Assembly: GCA_021018995.1 (NCBI GenBank)
Contig: CM037585.1
Location: 65,908,646 to 65,972,645, forward strand
Reading direction: 5' to 3'
Source: Chloranthus sessilifolius
Lineage: Eukaryota; Streptophyta; Magnoliopsida; Chloranthales; Chloranthaceae
DNA length: 64,000 nt
Shown here: positions 35,911-48,399 of the stretch, piece by piece
Layout: each line of letters begins with the position of its first letter
Position numbering within the stretch: position 1 is the first letter of the stretch
Notes under the pieces: generated by a model
Databases searched by the model: none
What the model was told of the DNA's origin: nothing
The model's input: the letters and a program-made list of their open reading frames with translations, nothing else
Position numbers and translations under genes: made by a program

Positions 35911-38402
35911 TGTTGCTCCCCCAGCTGTGCTTTCTTTATTTGTTTGTGGTAAAAGAAATTTAAAATCAAAATAAAATAGGAGATGAAATCAACACAACTG
36001 AGAAGTCCTAGACCTGTAAGATATAGGGCCCATTGTGGCAAGTTTTGATAAGTAAGAGTTTGTCCCACAGGGAAAGATGATCTACAGCTCTAAGGGAGCC
36101 GTCTCTAGTAGTCCCTCCAGATCTGACTGCAGATCTGGCAGTCCTTAAGGGAAGGGAGTTTAAGGTCACTTAGTTTACAGATCCTAAGGTAGCCTAATGT
36201 CTAAACTACAGAAAGGGTTGAGAGGATGGATGGAGTGTGGAAAATAAATATAAAAGGGGTGAGAAGTATGTTATTGAGCCTAGATCAGAGGAGTTTTGTA
36301 ACTCAAATTCAGATATGATGTTATAGAAATCCTGTCCAATGGCTACGTTATCACCAATGAGGAGAAAGAATCCAACCCATCTCTCTGCCATATTTCAATC
36401 CCTTAAGGTTATAATCTGTCCACTCAAATGGTCACAGACTATCCCATAGGGGAACCACAATCCAGGGATGGGTCAAAACAAGTTAATCATTGTAGGCACT
36501 ATTTCATCCAGGCTATCAGCTCAAGAATCCATAGGGAACCTCAACCTCTAAAGCTCTATGTGTGGGGCTAAGGCTGTATAGGACCATGATAACCCAGACA
36601 CATAAAACCAGTAAGAGATTGAGTACAACCTTCGATCTAGCTGTTCATTGCTTGAGTGAGGCTACAATGGTCCAGTCATAAGCCTACAATCTCTATAACC
36701 AGATCAGATCTAACATCTGATAGCAGATCTATATAAATATAGGGGAGTCTGCCTCTGTACAACCTCCCACCAGGCTAATACAAGCTCAGGTGCAGAGAAG
36801 AAGGATCCATCTTGGATCGGTGGATTAGAATCACCCTAAGGCTATAACCTGTCCACTTGAATGGTCACAGACTATCTCAGAGGCTATCCTCCTCACGGAG
36901 CCCAAAATAAAACAAGAATATCGCTGCCACCACCATGGTCACAAGGCTACCAGCTCAAGCTCCCATGGGGATTTCAGATCTAGTGGGTCCTGTGGTGGGG
37001 CTAAGGCTGTATAGGACCATGAAAGCCCAGACACACAGGTCACATGGATCTGAGTGGCCCTTAGAATTAGTCCTCCATTGCTTTGAATAATAGGCAAAGC
37101 AATGGCGGATCACAAGGCAGCAGCCTTGCACAGAGCAGATCACATTCAAACACAAACCCCATAATGTAAAAATCCTATTACAAAACTTCCATTAAACTAG
37201 TTCAAAATGCATACAAAGACATGGCCAGCAAGTGCTGGACTATGGAGAGAAGAAAAAAAAGAAAAAGAAAACTACATACAGCTATAAAAGAAAAGAAAAA
37301 CGATCTCAGATCAAATCTCCAAGAGATGGGACGTGTTCCAAGATTTGTTCAAAAAGGATTTATTCTAAAAGATGATCCCTAAACCTAAGCTAAGTATGGG
37401 TTTATATAGCAGTGGTGTGGTGGCACATTAGGGTTAGGAAACCCTAATTTTAATGATGCCACGTGGCCTAATAGTGATCCTTGGATGCCTAAGGGCGTGT
37501 GCATGGAGGTTTAAGCATGGGAGTGCGTACCCTAATCGCTAGAAATTCCTAGAAAGTCCTCTGCTGAAGCGATGGAAGTTGAAGTTCAGAGCTTCGCTAA
37601 GTAGCTATTATTTTCCAGACTTGTCCCGTGCTAGCTCTTGCTCTTCGCGAGGATGGTTTGACATTGAAGCTTTAACCGTCACGAGGTTGCCTTGGTTTGC
37701 TCTTCAAGCAGTCGTGCGATAGAGAATTGCGCTCTCGCTGGATTGGGCTTCGCGAGGTTGAGTAGACATCAAAGCCTCAGATGTCGCGGGGTTGGAGTTC
37801 AAGCAGTCGTAAGGTAGCTGTGCATTCGCTGGGTTGATCTTTGTGAGGATGGCTATGTCTTCGTGAGGATACTTTCTTCTTGAATAGCGTGAGAGCTGCG
37901 CGAGGAGTTCTCTTCTGATATTTGCATCCCGCGGCTACTGCGCGAAGAGTCTTCAGAAGCTCTCTCTCCTCAGCCATTCTGAGCAAATTGTGTGAGGTTG
38001 AGAGAGGTCTGCTTTGAACTGTGTGAGACTGTGTGATGTGTTCTACTCTTAAGCTTCACGAGAGCTGCGCGAGTTTGTGCTTCTGAAGCTCTTCAGTCAC
38101 TCAACTGCGCGAGAAGTTGTTGTAAAGTCTTGGGAAGCTCAGTTGGACTGCGCGAGGCATATTTCTCCTGAATCCTCTAAAGCTTTGGTTAGCTGCGCGA
38201 GGCTCATTTCAGGTCTGGATTCATAGTTCATCCTTCTGATTGACTTCTGGTGCCAAAATAGGCTCCTTAGCACGATTCCTGGCCTTATTTCACTGCTGAT
38301 TATTACCTACATAAAACACTTAACAAGAGCTTATTAGGTGGCTAAGGGTCTAATCAAAGGTTAAGTTAAGGGGTGAAAAGTGGTACTTTTCAGGTCTTAA
38401 CA
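35911..38402 (-). repeat. Element C 5' LTR
   Basis: 2492 bp, matching 17017-19507. On the minus strand the order is LTR head (38402), CG array (37560-38210), TATA box TATATAAA (37401-37408), two hairpin blocks, and the end GGGGGAGCAACA (35911). Followed on the right by ATACC (38403-38407). Confidence 0.92.
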
Positions 38403-38407
38403 ATACC

Positions 38408-38854
38408 CTGCAGCTGTGCTTATAGCCAGCGAGGGAATTGTGTGCTCTGAACCTCTGTAGCATGATTAATTGAATCTGATTTCATTGAAAACCAAACTCC
38501 AAGCTACTCTTCTCCATTTTCTCCATTTTTACTCTTTTCCCCTGCAAGATCTAGGCTCCTAAACTCGATCCAAGATAGCTTATGTTTCATGATAGCTTAG
38601 TTTAAGTGACAACCCATTCCAAACCTCTCCCCTATCTTTTAACTAAATTAGTAATAGCTAGGGTGCCAGATCTGACACAGATCTAGAGATTTGTCATCTT
38701 TCTAAACAACCTCCCTATGGACATTACCTTACTCACCATTCTTTTATAGCTTGCTACAACAGATCCTGAATACTTGCAGGTCTGTATGAGTGTGTCTACC
38801 TAGGTTTATTATTAATTTTAGACCCACATTTGAGGGAAGGCAAACACACCAACA
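38408..38854 (+). repeat. Element B 3' LTR, last part
   Basis: Continues the B LTR after C and matches 6338-6784. Ends CACACCAACA. Element A resumes at 38855 with GGTGC. Confidence 0.9.
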
Positions 38855-39351
38855 GGTGCATCGGCGTATATATGGACGATGGAGTCCTCATACAAAAATT
38901 TAATGCATTGATGGTATGTGGATGCGACAACCTTCATTGATTCTAACCATTTTCTGCCTAAAATGAGATTATATGTACTAGCGGAGTTAGCAACATGGAA
39001 CGTAACATCTTTTATCACGGGTCCAAGGTGGACCTGAAATTTAATAGTTCCTTTTATGAAACGACATGAGCCGTCGTAGGCTATGAGTGACAAGGCTGAG
39101 GGTCTGACATCTTGCTCTGTGTATTCAAGTATTTTTAATGTGGTGAGAGGGAAAATATTGAGTCCTGCGCCCGTATCGACTAGTGAATGGGGTACAGAAA
39201 ACCCTTTGATTATGACTATATGATATTTGAGGGTAGCGCTCCCGCGAAGTGACTCCTTAGGCATGTCTGCATCCGTTAATGTGAGGCCAGGAGGTTGTGC
39301 CATGACAGAGGTAATTTGATGGAGCTCATCCAAGGTCGTGTCTTCATCCAC
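38855..39351 (-). pseudogene. Element A protease region (fossil)
   Basis: Retropepsin-like domain with active site HSLVDTGAGLNIFPLTTL, GTIKFQVHLGPVIKDVTFHV and YNLILGRKWLESM, then ASTYHQCIKF, a standard Tat/Ogre order. In Ty3/gypsy elements it cuts the polyprotein. It is interrupted by element B just after HIYADAP. Confidence 0.82.
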
Positions 39352-39440
39352 TTGAGTGTCCTTATTAACAGTCGGTGATGATCATGCGACTTCTTGATGA
39401 GTTCTAATATAGATATCTGGGCTGGGATTTTTTTGAGATG

Positions 39441-42089
39441 TCATAACTGATCATACTCTTGCTCTGGCTCGAGTGTTATTTCTTTGCCCGATCGATGGGC
39501 CCTAGGTGCAGGTGGCTGAGGTGGTTGTGGTACGGGAATTGGTGGTGGGATGACGTGCGGTGGGGGTGGCAAGTCAGCTTCCCTTTCTCTCGTGTTCCCC
39601 TCGGGTAGTTGTGCATGTGTGAAATCTTTATTCCGAGGGAAAGGGGGAGGTGGATAGTTGGTTCCTGACTTGAGAATAGGGTAGGCCGGTTGCTGGTCGA
39701 ACCTAGCGTGACTCGATGTCGGTGTATTTCTGAAGCGAGTGAAGTTAGGGGTCGAAGTGCATGTCCGTATGACACTACTCCGAGGTGGGAGGTATTGTGT
39801 GTGATCCTCTTCCTCTAAGAAAGTGGAGACCAACGTCTCGCATGGATTATGTATTCTTTTTGTTCACTTTGCTCTTCATCTAACGGATACTCAGTTTTGG
39901 CTTCACTCTCTTGGTTTGGAGTCATGTGGGTGACACTATCTACCCGTGCGACAGTTAGAACGGTGGTTTGAAGAGCATAGTCACTATACTCAGATCCAGA
40001 GTCGGGTGAAGGGGGTGGTAAATTGGTGATTCAAGATTTTGTGAGGTCGATGGCTCTAGTGGGGAATGATAGAGGAATGGGCTGCTAGCCCTAAAGGAAT
40101 GGACTTGTATTTGAGTAAACTTTGGATATGGAGGTGGGCTCGGTGGCGCGATCTGTGTGATCAAGGCAGGGGGTAAGGAGCGAGGAGTTCTAATAAGGGT
40201 AGTAACAGTTTCAGAGGGTAGGATATGAGTAATTAATGTTGAAGGCCGAAAATGGGATTGACTGGGGAGATCTACAGTAGTGACCTGGGCCGGTGTCCCT
40301 TGGTTGTGGTTGGGCATGGGGTTATTTATGATCCCTAAATTCTGTTGGGGTTGATTGTTATTAGTGTTAGGGCTCCTAAGCTCTTCCCAATCAATTTGAT
40401 TCTGATCGTTCATGTCATAGATCTCGTCCCTGAGAACCAAACAGTCCTCTAGGTTGTGTCTCGTGTACCGATGGAAAGAACAGTATTTACCATAATCTAG
40501 ATTTGCAGGCCATGACCTAGGCTTCTCTTGTGGGAATTATAAGAGATTCTGGGCGCTAAGGAGGTGGAAAATGTTAGAAATAGTATCAAGTAACGAGGAT
40601 AGTGTTCCCGCTTTGGTTGGTCGGGTCCCCTAGCTAGGTTAATGTTCTGAGGTGGAGGTACGCTGTTATAATTCGGCGCATGGGCCAGTCGATTCTGTGT
40701 TGCATTTTGGACCTAATAAGCGTTAGGGTATTGGTTTCTATTTTGACATTGGCCTTGGTTCTGGTTTTGGCCCTAGTTCTGGTTTGCATACCTTTGATTT
40801 TGACTAGCGTATCATTGTTGGGTTTGGTTCTGCCCTAAGTTGCATGGTGGGAAGTTCCTGCTATTCAAATTTTGCCCTTGATTGACAACCGTATTAACTT
40901 GTTAAGTTCGTGAGGCTTTCTTATGATTTTTCAGTTTCGACTCGTTGGAGGAGCCCCCCTTTGACGTGATTATGGATAATACAAGGTCTCTGCCCTTGAT
41001 GTGTCGCGTTAGTCGGGATGCCCGAGAGTGAAGTGCAGTGAAGTCGGGGCAATCGCTGATGACTAGGGTGCTCCTTAGTGGTTCCTTAGTATCGTCAATG
41101 ATGATGCCAATTAAATCTTTCTCTTTCCTTGAAGTACCAGTTCTAGTAGCAAGCTTTCACCATCTAGCAACGAAGTCGATGAATTCTTCATCTGGTCCTT
41201 GCTTGGCCGCCATCAGGTCGCTGAGGCTAACGGTCTCTTGAATCAAGTGTTTGTATTGGCCTAGGAATTGACAGACTAGCTCATTAAAAGTCTCTATCTT
41301 ATAAAGTGGGAGCTCCGCAAACTAGTCTAGAGCTTCTCCTTCTAATGAACGTTGAAAGTAGTGAATGGGAAGTCCTTGATTGTCATGTATAGGATGGCAA
41401 TCATTACAAAAGAGGGCCAAGTGATGGTTCGAATTTCTGATGCCATTGTATTTAGTAAATTTTGGCGGTTTAAATCCTATGGGTAGGTCAAATTCAATGT
41501 CTCGACAGAATTTATTGACTCCGAACGAGCGACCTGGGCATTCCCTCTTAGCCATGTATTCATCGAGCATTTTTGGGAGGTCTTCGATCTTTATAGTGTT
41601 GTCTTTGGGAGTGATGCGTGAGATACCCTTGTCTGGCAAACTGTCATTAAAGAACATGTGAGTGCATTGCCTCAATGGCGTAGCGCGGCCTGACACCGTG
41701 CTTGGGGTAGAAGGTGGTCTCTCTTATCGTTCCTGCTCTCCCGATTTTTTTTGTCCCCTAATGGTTTCATATGCAGCAGCCAATCCTCAAAGCAACTCTT
41801 CGGAATCATCGCCTCCTCTTTGTATTCTTTGGATGCTAAGTTCTACGATTTGTTGAGTGGTAAGATTTTATCCAGAGCTATTAGTTCTGTCGTTATGGCT
41901 ATTTTCGGCGTGTGGTGTAGAAAAGGGGTTCTCTTGTTCACCAGCCATATTGACTTCAAGTTGTTGTGGGCTAAAAGTATAAGGTGGTTCTTCCTCGTAT
42001 GCAGGGTTGTTATGAAGTCTCCACAACGGAGTGTCTCCTAAACTTACTCTACATATGCCAGACATTTCGAGTCTTTGGCAAAGACTCAT
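39441..42089 (-). pseudogene. Element A gag region (fossil)
   Basis: Tat-type gag. Near the N-terminal side is IKIEDLPKMLDEYMAKRECP, then FDLPIGFKPPKFTKYNGIRN, HLALFCNDCHPIHDNQGLPI and YFQRSLEGEALD, the conserved retrotransposon gag core. A Q/N-rich stretch (about 40.7-40.9 kb) precedes YCSFHRYTRHNLEDCLVLRD, the zinc-knuckle-like region of this lineage, then a proline-rich C-terminus. Codon integrity is poor, with many breaks. Confidence 0.78.
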
Positions 42090-42180
42090 ATAAAAAGAAT
42101 CTAAACGACATGACGGGAAAGAAATTGGAAAGTAAAATAAAGCTAATTATCTAAATAAAAAGAAGGGGTTTACAAAAGTG

Positions 42181-42197
42181 TCCCATTGCGATCGCCA
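42181..42197 (-). other. Primer-binding site of A
   Basis: On the minus strand TGGCGATCGCAATGGGA, three bases after the LTR. It resembles TGGCGACTCCGCTGGGGA, the tRNA-Arg complement used by many Tat/Ogre elements, with several differences. Confidence 0.6.
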
Positions 42198-42200
42198 GTC

Positions 42201-44599
42201 TGTTGGTGCACTCTTTTTCTGGGTTCCTCTTGGTTCCCGTTGAATAAGTGGCTTCCAATTATGTCCTGTTGGACTCTAGCGATGCGGTGTATGTGATAAG
42301 GTGCGGGTAAATAATAATAGGAGGAATTTCCTAGGATGATTCCTAGTTAATTTGCGATCGCTAGCTATAGATATTTATCGACACTGTAACACCTCAATGA
42401 TCATGCGTTTAAGCGGGTGTGGGTTACTTCTATACTGAATCGTCCGCTTGCGGATGTTAGCAGCAGTGTCCTCTTTTAATTAGATAGTTTTAGCTTTCTT
42501 TTTAGTTTCCCTTATTACAGTAATGGTCAGTTTAGATTCTCTTTTTTTTGTTGTTAATTATGATTAGATGAGCTTATTATGATGGGTTATTTTAGTGTCC
42601 TGATGCTATCAGGAGTCCAATCATTTTTAGTTTCTCGGTATCATTAGCAGTCCAATTAATATCAAAGTCCTAGTACTACTAAGAGTCCAATCAATTTCAG
42701 TCTCCTACTGGTACTAGGAATGCATGTGTATCAGTTCCAATAATATTCTAATTAATTAAAAGAGTCCAATTATATCACAATTTTGGATAAAGCAGGTACA
42801 CTAATTTTATTGCAATTCTAGATAACCAGATGTATCAATTGTATGACAATCACAACTAAAGCATTCTTACTAGCATTCTAATTTGAAGAAAACAAAGACT
42901 AATTTTTTTTACTGCGACTCTGATTGAAGCAATAAATCAATTTACTAAAATAGGAATAAATGACCGAGGCAACAAAATTAACTCCCTTCTTTTTAGAATC
43001 GTAATCTATGGATCAATTATGGTAAAAATCTAACTAATAGTAAACAAATTAACTTTCCTAAATTCTGGTTGAGATAATAAATTGATTGAACTAGAAGACT
43101 GAATTGAATCAAAGCAAATAATGATATGAAGGCCTATTTGATGCAATTAGCCAATTATATTAAAATAGATAAACTAACTATAACTAACTAGTTAATCCTA
43201 AACAATCTAAAAAAAGGGGGGTTGGGCCCGCTATGCTAAGGAGGATTGGCCTCATTCCCGCGTACCCTCTGTAAGCTCCCGTGGGCAAATCGGATGGCTG
43301 AGATAAAAGATAGGTCGATGGTTAAATAATAAAAGGGAGATTTTTAGAATTGAATTCGAAATTATAATAAGAAATTAGATTGAGAAACTAAAGTTATGAA
43401 CTAAAATTTATATTTTTTTGGATTTTTGACGGTAGGAAAATATAGAATTAAATTATAGATTAAAATTTTAGGACTGAATTCGAGTCCGAAATCAGAAAAA
43501 TCAGGTCGTATGATTAAGGACTGGTTCTGAACTCTGAGAGTCAGAACCAGAAATTAATGATAGGACTGTACATTAAGATTTTATAGTAGAATCAGAGCAT
43601 AAGGTCGGTATATCGGACCACTAGATTAAGGACCGGTTCTAGAAATAGAGAACTAGAACCGAACATAGAGAATTTCGGTCCGAAGAAGGTGCTACGGTCT
43701 AAAAATTAGAAATAGAATTAATTAATTAAACTAAGGGGAAATCCTAAGTCTAAAGCAAAATTAAATTCTTACCTAGGGTCGGGGCCGTGGAGAGGAATCA
43801 TCGAAGATTCGGGGGTTTAAATTCTTACCTTGTCCTCAGAGTTCTTTGGTTTCGAAGTCCCAAAAAAGTTCCGTTCACTCTCTCAAAATTGCCAGCCTCT
43901 TCTCTCTCTTCGAGAAAATAAGCTTTTATAGGTTTTTATTCAATTACGCGCCTGTTTCTGAGCATTTAATTGAATTGCACACCAGTTTTCTGGTGCTTAA
44001 TCACTTTGAGTCAGTCACCGACTCAATGAGCGACCGGTTGAATTACTCAGCGGTTTTCCTAGTCCTAACGAAATTATGACTAATTACGTGCGTGATGGGA
44101 CATGCATTATCCTATTAAGCATGTTACCTAAAGTGCTTAATCGAGGAAACATAGGGTTCAAGGGTAGGAGACTAGGTTGGGCGTAGGCCAATTGCACGCT
44201 GGCGGTGTAGTACTCAATCCGATCTCACGTTTGTTTCTAGGCTCGTAATCGAGTCTCGAAATGGTCTGTGAAAGGAAGGTTGGTCTAAAAGGGGTCTGAT
44301 CGCGCGCTCGTGGTTGTACGTATGATCGAATTATGCGCGAGTTTTCAAGTGCTTAATTCAAGGTTGTCCGGGTATGGTCTCAAGAATGGAATGCAGGAAT
44401 ATTGTTTTAGTCTGTCTTCCGACTATATGCTATTGCTTAGCATATAGCCTCCTTACATTGGGATCTAAGCCACAAAGCTATTGTTTCAGCCTGTGTTCAA
44501 CCATGTACAGTTGCATGGTCCCATGTCGAGTGTTAAAAAGGTCAAGGGCTGACCAAACGACTTTGCGTACTCCGAGAGGGCAAAATGAGGGTGTCTATA
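42201..44599 (-). repeat. Element A 5' LTR
   Basis: About 2.4 kb, unrelated to the Athila-type LTRs here. TATAAAA (minus, 43924-43930) is a plausible TATA box. At 42590-42740 the words AGTCCAATCA/AGTCCAATTA and TCCTAGTAC recur in imperfect tandem. The partner 3' LTR is outside the window. Confidence 0.7.
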
Positions 44600-44826
44600 A
44601 TTATTTACCATAGCTATCATGGTATTGTTGTTTTTATTTATTTTTTGTCTATTAGATATATAATTTTTTCTTAGTTTTCCATTGAGAATAATAACTTAGC
44701 TCTGTTGAGGTCAGGAAGGTCTTTGATACATGAGAAATTAATGGGAATAGAGGAGGATTGATGAATTTGTGTTGGATGGAGACAGTGAACTGATGAGAAA
44801 TAATTTTGGATTACTAAGAGACCCGT
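44600..44826 (+). mobile_element. Element F, fragment between A and E
   Basis: 227 bp of the older host element between two separate insertions. It is T-rich, like the start of the post-pol leader of B and E, and ends with the CCCGT duplication of E (44822-44826). No coding content. Confidence 0.6.
44822..44826. repeat. Target duplication of E (left)
   Basis: CCCGT, repeated at 58865-58869. Confidence 0.93.
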
Positions 44827-45084
44827 TGTTGAGAACTGGAAAATACCATTTTTCACCCCTCAACCTGAGTCTTGATAGACCTTTGAGAGAACTAAATAAG
44901 TGTTCTAAGTGCTTGTATTTCAGCTAACAATAAAAGAGTGCTTAACAATAAAAGCAGCTTAGAAGTGCCAAAAAGATGATAATCCATGTCGATCCAAAGG
45001 AAGAAAGAGAATGGACAACCTCACTAGCTGTTAAAAGGTCTGAACCGAAGAGCCAAAGACCTGGTCTCAACCCAGAAAAGAAGT

Positions 45085-45345
45085 ATGGAGCAATTCGAAC
45101 AAAAAAATGCACTACAGAGTACTTTTCGCAAAGAACCTGAACTATTCGCAAAGAACCTCAACTCTGCGAAAAGAACTAAAAACTCCAGGCTTAGCTTTCG
45201 AAGAGCACCTGAACTCTTCGAAGAGATAAGTGACCTTTTCGAAAAGAAGAAAACTCAATTCGAACAGAACCAGAACATTGCGGAAAGAGCTTCAGGAGTT
45301 ACAACACCATGCGAAAAGTCCCCTAAGCTATGCGAAAAGGTATTC
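45085..45345 (+). promoter_or_regulatory. TTCGAA/GCGAAAAG motif array in the E 5' LTR
   Basis: About fifteen copies of TTCGAA, TTTTCGAAAAG, TTCGCAAAG and GCGAAAAG in 260 bp, upstream of the TATA box at 45696. The 3' LTR array (57300-57530) is shorter. Confidence 0.72.
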
Positions 45346-45695
45346 TGGAGATTCCCAGCTTTTGCAAGGGCAATTCAGTAATCTTTTTCACGCATCCAAA
45401 TGCATTTAAAAACCTAGGGACATTCCAGAGGATTCTAAGCATGATGGGAAGGCATATTCCACCCCATGTGAGCCCCCAGAGATGAAATAACTTGGCGGGA
45501 ACTTCTAGAAACTCTAACAGATTTTCAAAATGCATAAGAGAATTGATGCTTTTATCACCTGATTGGCTGAACCAGATCGAGCAATTTTGATTGGCCAAAA
45601 CAGATCTGGATCCTTGTGCTCGACTACCATTGGTCGATACAGATTTGAGCACTTCTGATTGGTTGATACACATCTGAGCAGGACTTAGGAAAAAC

Positions 45696-45703
45696 TATAA
45701 ATA
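45696..45703 (+). promoter_or_regulatory. TATA box, E 5' LTR
   Basis: TATAAATA in a context shared with D (28433) and the E 3' LTR (57879), followed by CATTTGCCCAATT and GGCATCCAGATTTTGAG, a likely transcription-start region. Confidence 0.7.
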
Positions 45704-46696
45704 GACGAACCATTTGCCCAATTTGGGCATCCAGATTTTGAGTTTCATTCCTATTCCCCCATTTCCAAATCAGATAGTTTGTCTGAAATCCCTGTAATAG
45801 CCTCACTTTTACTTGCAATTGAGAGCTGTGAGATACTTCTGTAATTCAAAAGAGAGTTGTATGCAAGACTACAAATCTGAGAGCCGTTAAGTCAGGCTCA
45901 GAATTGTAATGGTGAATTTGAAAAGGTTGCTGTAAACCGTACATTCTCCATTGGACTCATGTTAAGGGTTCCCTCTGATCGCCTTATTGCATTAGACTCC
46001 TTTAGATTTACTTTTCATGCAATTTCCCTTGATTCATTAATCCTGTGAGAATTAGTGTTTGTAACCTAATCTCTCACGGCATTTGTAGTAATGTTTCTTG
46101 TTCTAAATTAAAGATTTGGATTAAAGACTATTGGATGGTTTGTGGCCATTAAAGTTGACAGACCATAGCCATAAGCTTAAATCTAATCCTTGAATTAGAT
46201 TTATTTCTCTTACATCTGCGCTTGTAGCCAGATAAAGATTGGATCATCTCTCAGTTGAGCTGCAGTCATTCTCATTAGATATCAAGGACCAAATCAAAGT
46301 TAGATATTACTTCTCCATTTTTATAAGTTTACCTCAAAATTCCCCCAACTCGGATCTAGATCATTTAGTTTAACTTTTACTTTTATCATTTAGTTAATGT
46401 GACAAATTCAACCTCCCATCTTATGTGCTTTCTAGATAAGATAAGAGGCCAGATCTGGTAGCTCAGATCTGGAGGTTTATCTTGCATTTTAGACAAATTC
46501 TCTGTGGACGATCTTTTACTCACTAATATTTAAAACTTGCTACAATTGGCCCTGATCTTGCAGTCTAATTCACTTCTCTTTGTACTGATATTTCTTTACT
46601 CTTTTTAATATTCTAGATTCATTATAACTTAGCAGTTGCAAACCTATTTTCAAAACACAAATAAATCAAGCACACTTAGAAGTAACAACAAGTTTT

Positions 46697-46714
46697 TGGC
46701 GCCGCTGCCGGGGA
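46697..46714 (+). other. Primer-binding site of E (tRNA-Asp)
   Basis: TGGCGCCGCTGCCGGGGA, one difference from the complement of the plant tRNA-Asp 3' end. Confidence 0.93.
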
Positions 46715-46890
46715 ATTTGTTCTAAAATAGGTAGACTTAAGTTTTCACTTTTATTTTTATATCAGTACTAAACTGTTCTATTGTTTATACCTGTGCAGTT
46801 ATTCATATCCAATTTTTGAAGAAGGGAAACTACTTAAAAAGGAATTCTGAAGGTTTGCTGTGAATAATCAGATTTTTTGTTCTGAGTTGT

Positions 46891-48060
46891 ATGTTTGGTA
46901 GAAGGACTCTCAGCCCTGAGATTGCCCCACTGAATTTAGAAGTTGAAAGGCTATTACGAACCAAACAAACAACACAGAATTCTGTTACTATGGGTGAAGA
47001 ACCTCGACTTTTGAGGGATTACTTCGCTCCTGGTGCTTATAATTCTCCCTTTTGCATTCAATTTCCTACTGTTGAAGGAAATTAGGAGATCAAATCATCG
47101 ACCATCCAAATGCTTCCTTCCTTCCATGGGTTGAGTAAGGAAGATCCATATAAACATGTAGATGAATTCTTGGCTCTTTGCACCACATTCAACATAGCTA
47201 GACTTGGTCCAGAAGCAACCAAGCTTAGGCTCTTTCCTTTTTCATTAAAGGACAAAGCTAGAGCATGGTTATCTATGTTAGCACCAAATAGTATCACTTC
47301 TTGGAATGATTTGCAGTGTCAATTTTTAGCCAAATACTTCTCAATGTCTAAAACAAGCCAATTGAGACAAAGTATCATTTCTTTCTCACAAAACTCAACT
47401 GAAACTTTCCATGAAGCATGGGAAAGATTTAAGGAACTTTTAAGGCAATGCCCTCATCATCAAATCCTCAGATGGCAACTGGTTCAAAGCTTCTATCAAG
47501 GAATTGATCAAAAAGGCAAAAATATGGTGGATGCCTCCTGTGGAGGCACTTACCTGCAAAAAATAGTTGAGGAGGTTTGGGACTTATTTGAAGTAATTGG
47601 TGAAAACTCAACTCAACAGGAATCTCTGTCAAGAGATATTGAATATCCTGCTAGGTTGAACAATCAGCAAATCACCGAAGGAAAGATTTATGAAGTGAAT
47701 GAGTTGGAAAGAAAGATGGACAATTTAACCACAAAGTTTGATAGATTGATGGACTCACTTAAAAATCCAATGGTTGCAAGAGTAGAGGAGGCATGTCTGA
47801 TATGCCAGTCCCCTACTCATTAAATTGACCAATGTCCTGCTGCACCACAGTTCCCAGATTTAGTGGTGGAACAAGCTCATGCTGAGCAATCATTTGGACA
47901 GATGCAGTCAAATGAATATCCATGGAGAGGGCACCCCAATTTGAGGTGGAGCCAAAAGAGAGGAAGGAAAGTTACCCAGCCAACCTTTGAATAATCCCAA
48001 AGGACAATTCATGGTTTGAGAAGCTTCTATTTCACATGAAGAAGTAAAAACTGTCACAAC
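46891..48060 (+). pseudogene. Element E gag region (fossil)
   Basis: Begins MFGRRTLSPEIAPLNLEVE, 176 bp after the primer site. The capsid-like domain has IQMLPSFHGLSKEDPYKHV, DEFLALCTTFNIARLGPEA, LRLFPFSLKDKARAWL, ETFHEAWERFKELLRQCPHH and QSFYQGIDQKGKNMVDASCG. A lysine- and acid-rich stretch and a knuckle-like CLICQSPTH follow. The product would form the particle. About 70-80% of residues match gag of B and C in the core by eye. A few breaks. Confidence 0.88.
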
Positions 48061-48399
48061 TTTGAGAAGTGGAAGAATTATAAATAATGAAATGGGTACT
48101 GAAGAAGAAAAAAATGAGGAAAATGATAAATATATGCAGCAAGAGCAGCATAATGATAGCAGTGGAGGTGCTGATATACCTCAGAAAAATCAAACAAATG
48201 AAAAACAAAAAATTCAAAAAAATCCTAAAAATGCTTCCAAAGCTGTAAATGAAGGACTAGTTCCTCATTTGCAATTTCCTCATGCAATGAAATCTGTATC
48301 CCCTTTTGATAAAGGGAACACAAAAATAGATGAAATGATGGAGACTTTCAAGCAAGTGAAGATAAATCTACCTTTGCTTGAGGCAATCAAACAAATTCC

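Larger units (their letters stand above)
17017..38402 (-). mobile_element. Element C: Athila-like retrotransposon on the minus strand, carrying D (fossil)
   Basis: Complete ends: 3' LTR 17017-19507 and 5' LTR 35911-38402, flanked by the 5 bp duplication ATACC (17012-17016, 38403-38407) inside the B 3' LTR. Without D it is about 13.4 kb. A tRNA-Asp primer site, gag and ORF3 are present. No protease, reverse transcriptase, RNase H or integrase region is recognisable between gag and ORF3. LTRs differ at about 5% of sites by eye (roughly 16 of 340 compared), so it is younger than B. The coding parts carry around ten breaks. It looks like a non-autonomous gag+ORF3 type that would have needed enzymes from a relative. 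Confidence 0.92.
4621..38854 (+). mobile_element. Element B: Athila-like LTR retrotransposon, carrying C and D in its 3' LTR (fossil)
   Basis: The 5' LTR is 4621-6784 and the internal region 6785-15321. The 3' LTR is 15322-17016 plus 38408-38854, split by element C. Without the inserts B is about 12.8 kb. The primer site follows the 5' LTR and matches tRNA-Asp. Gag, protease and ORF3 regions are recognisable; I see no reverse transcriptase, RNase H or integrase. LTRs differ by about 8% by eye over some 430 bp, giving an age of a few million years under usual plant rates. It sits in the protease-RT spacer of element A. The first bases of the 5' LTR are degraded and I could not confirm a target duplication. 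The coding regions carry more than ten breaks. Confidence 0.88.
38855..44599 (-). mobile_element. Element A, 5' LTR to protease (Tat-like Ty3/gypsy, fossil)
   Basis: Minus-strand element with 5' LTR 42201-44599, primer site 42181-42197, gag about 39441-42089 and protease about 38855-39351. It continues at 4620 beyond element B. The gag begins about 90 bp after the primer site, so there is no Ogre-type extra ORF in front. LTR ends fit the Tat pattern: TAGACACCCTC at the start (first bases decayed) and GTGCACCAACA at the end. More than ten breaks. Older than B, which it hosts. Confidence 0.82.
44827..46690 (+). repeat. Element E 5' LTR
   Basis: 1864 bp, TGTTGAGAACTGG...AAGTAACAACA. The order is head hairpin (TGGAAAATACCATTTTTCA), CG motif array, TATA box, one copy of the TCTGT..ACAGA-type hairpin (46137-46164), and the 3' block CTTGCTACAATTGGCCCTGA. 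A sequence that leads to the primer site follows at once. Confidence 0.95.

Noticed and set aside
45323-45818. Repeated minus-strand ORF (116 codons) in both E LTRs (also 57506-57856)
   Set aside because: Present twice only because LTRs are duplicated. It overlaps the promoter region in antisense, has no known motif, and has no equivalent in D or B LTRs.
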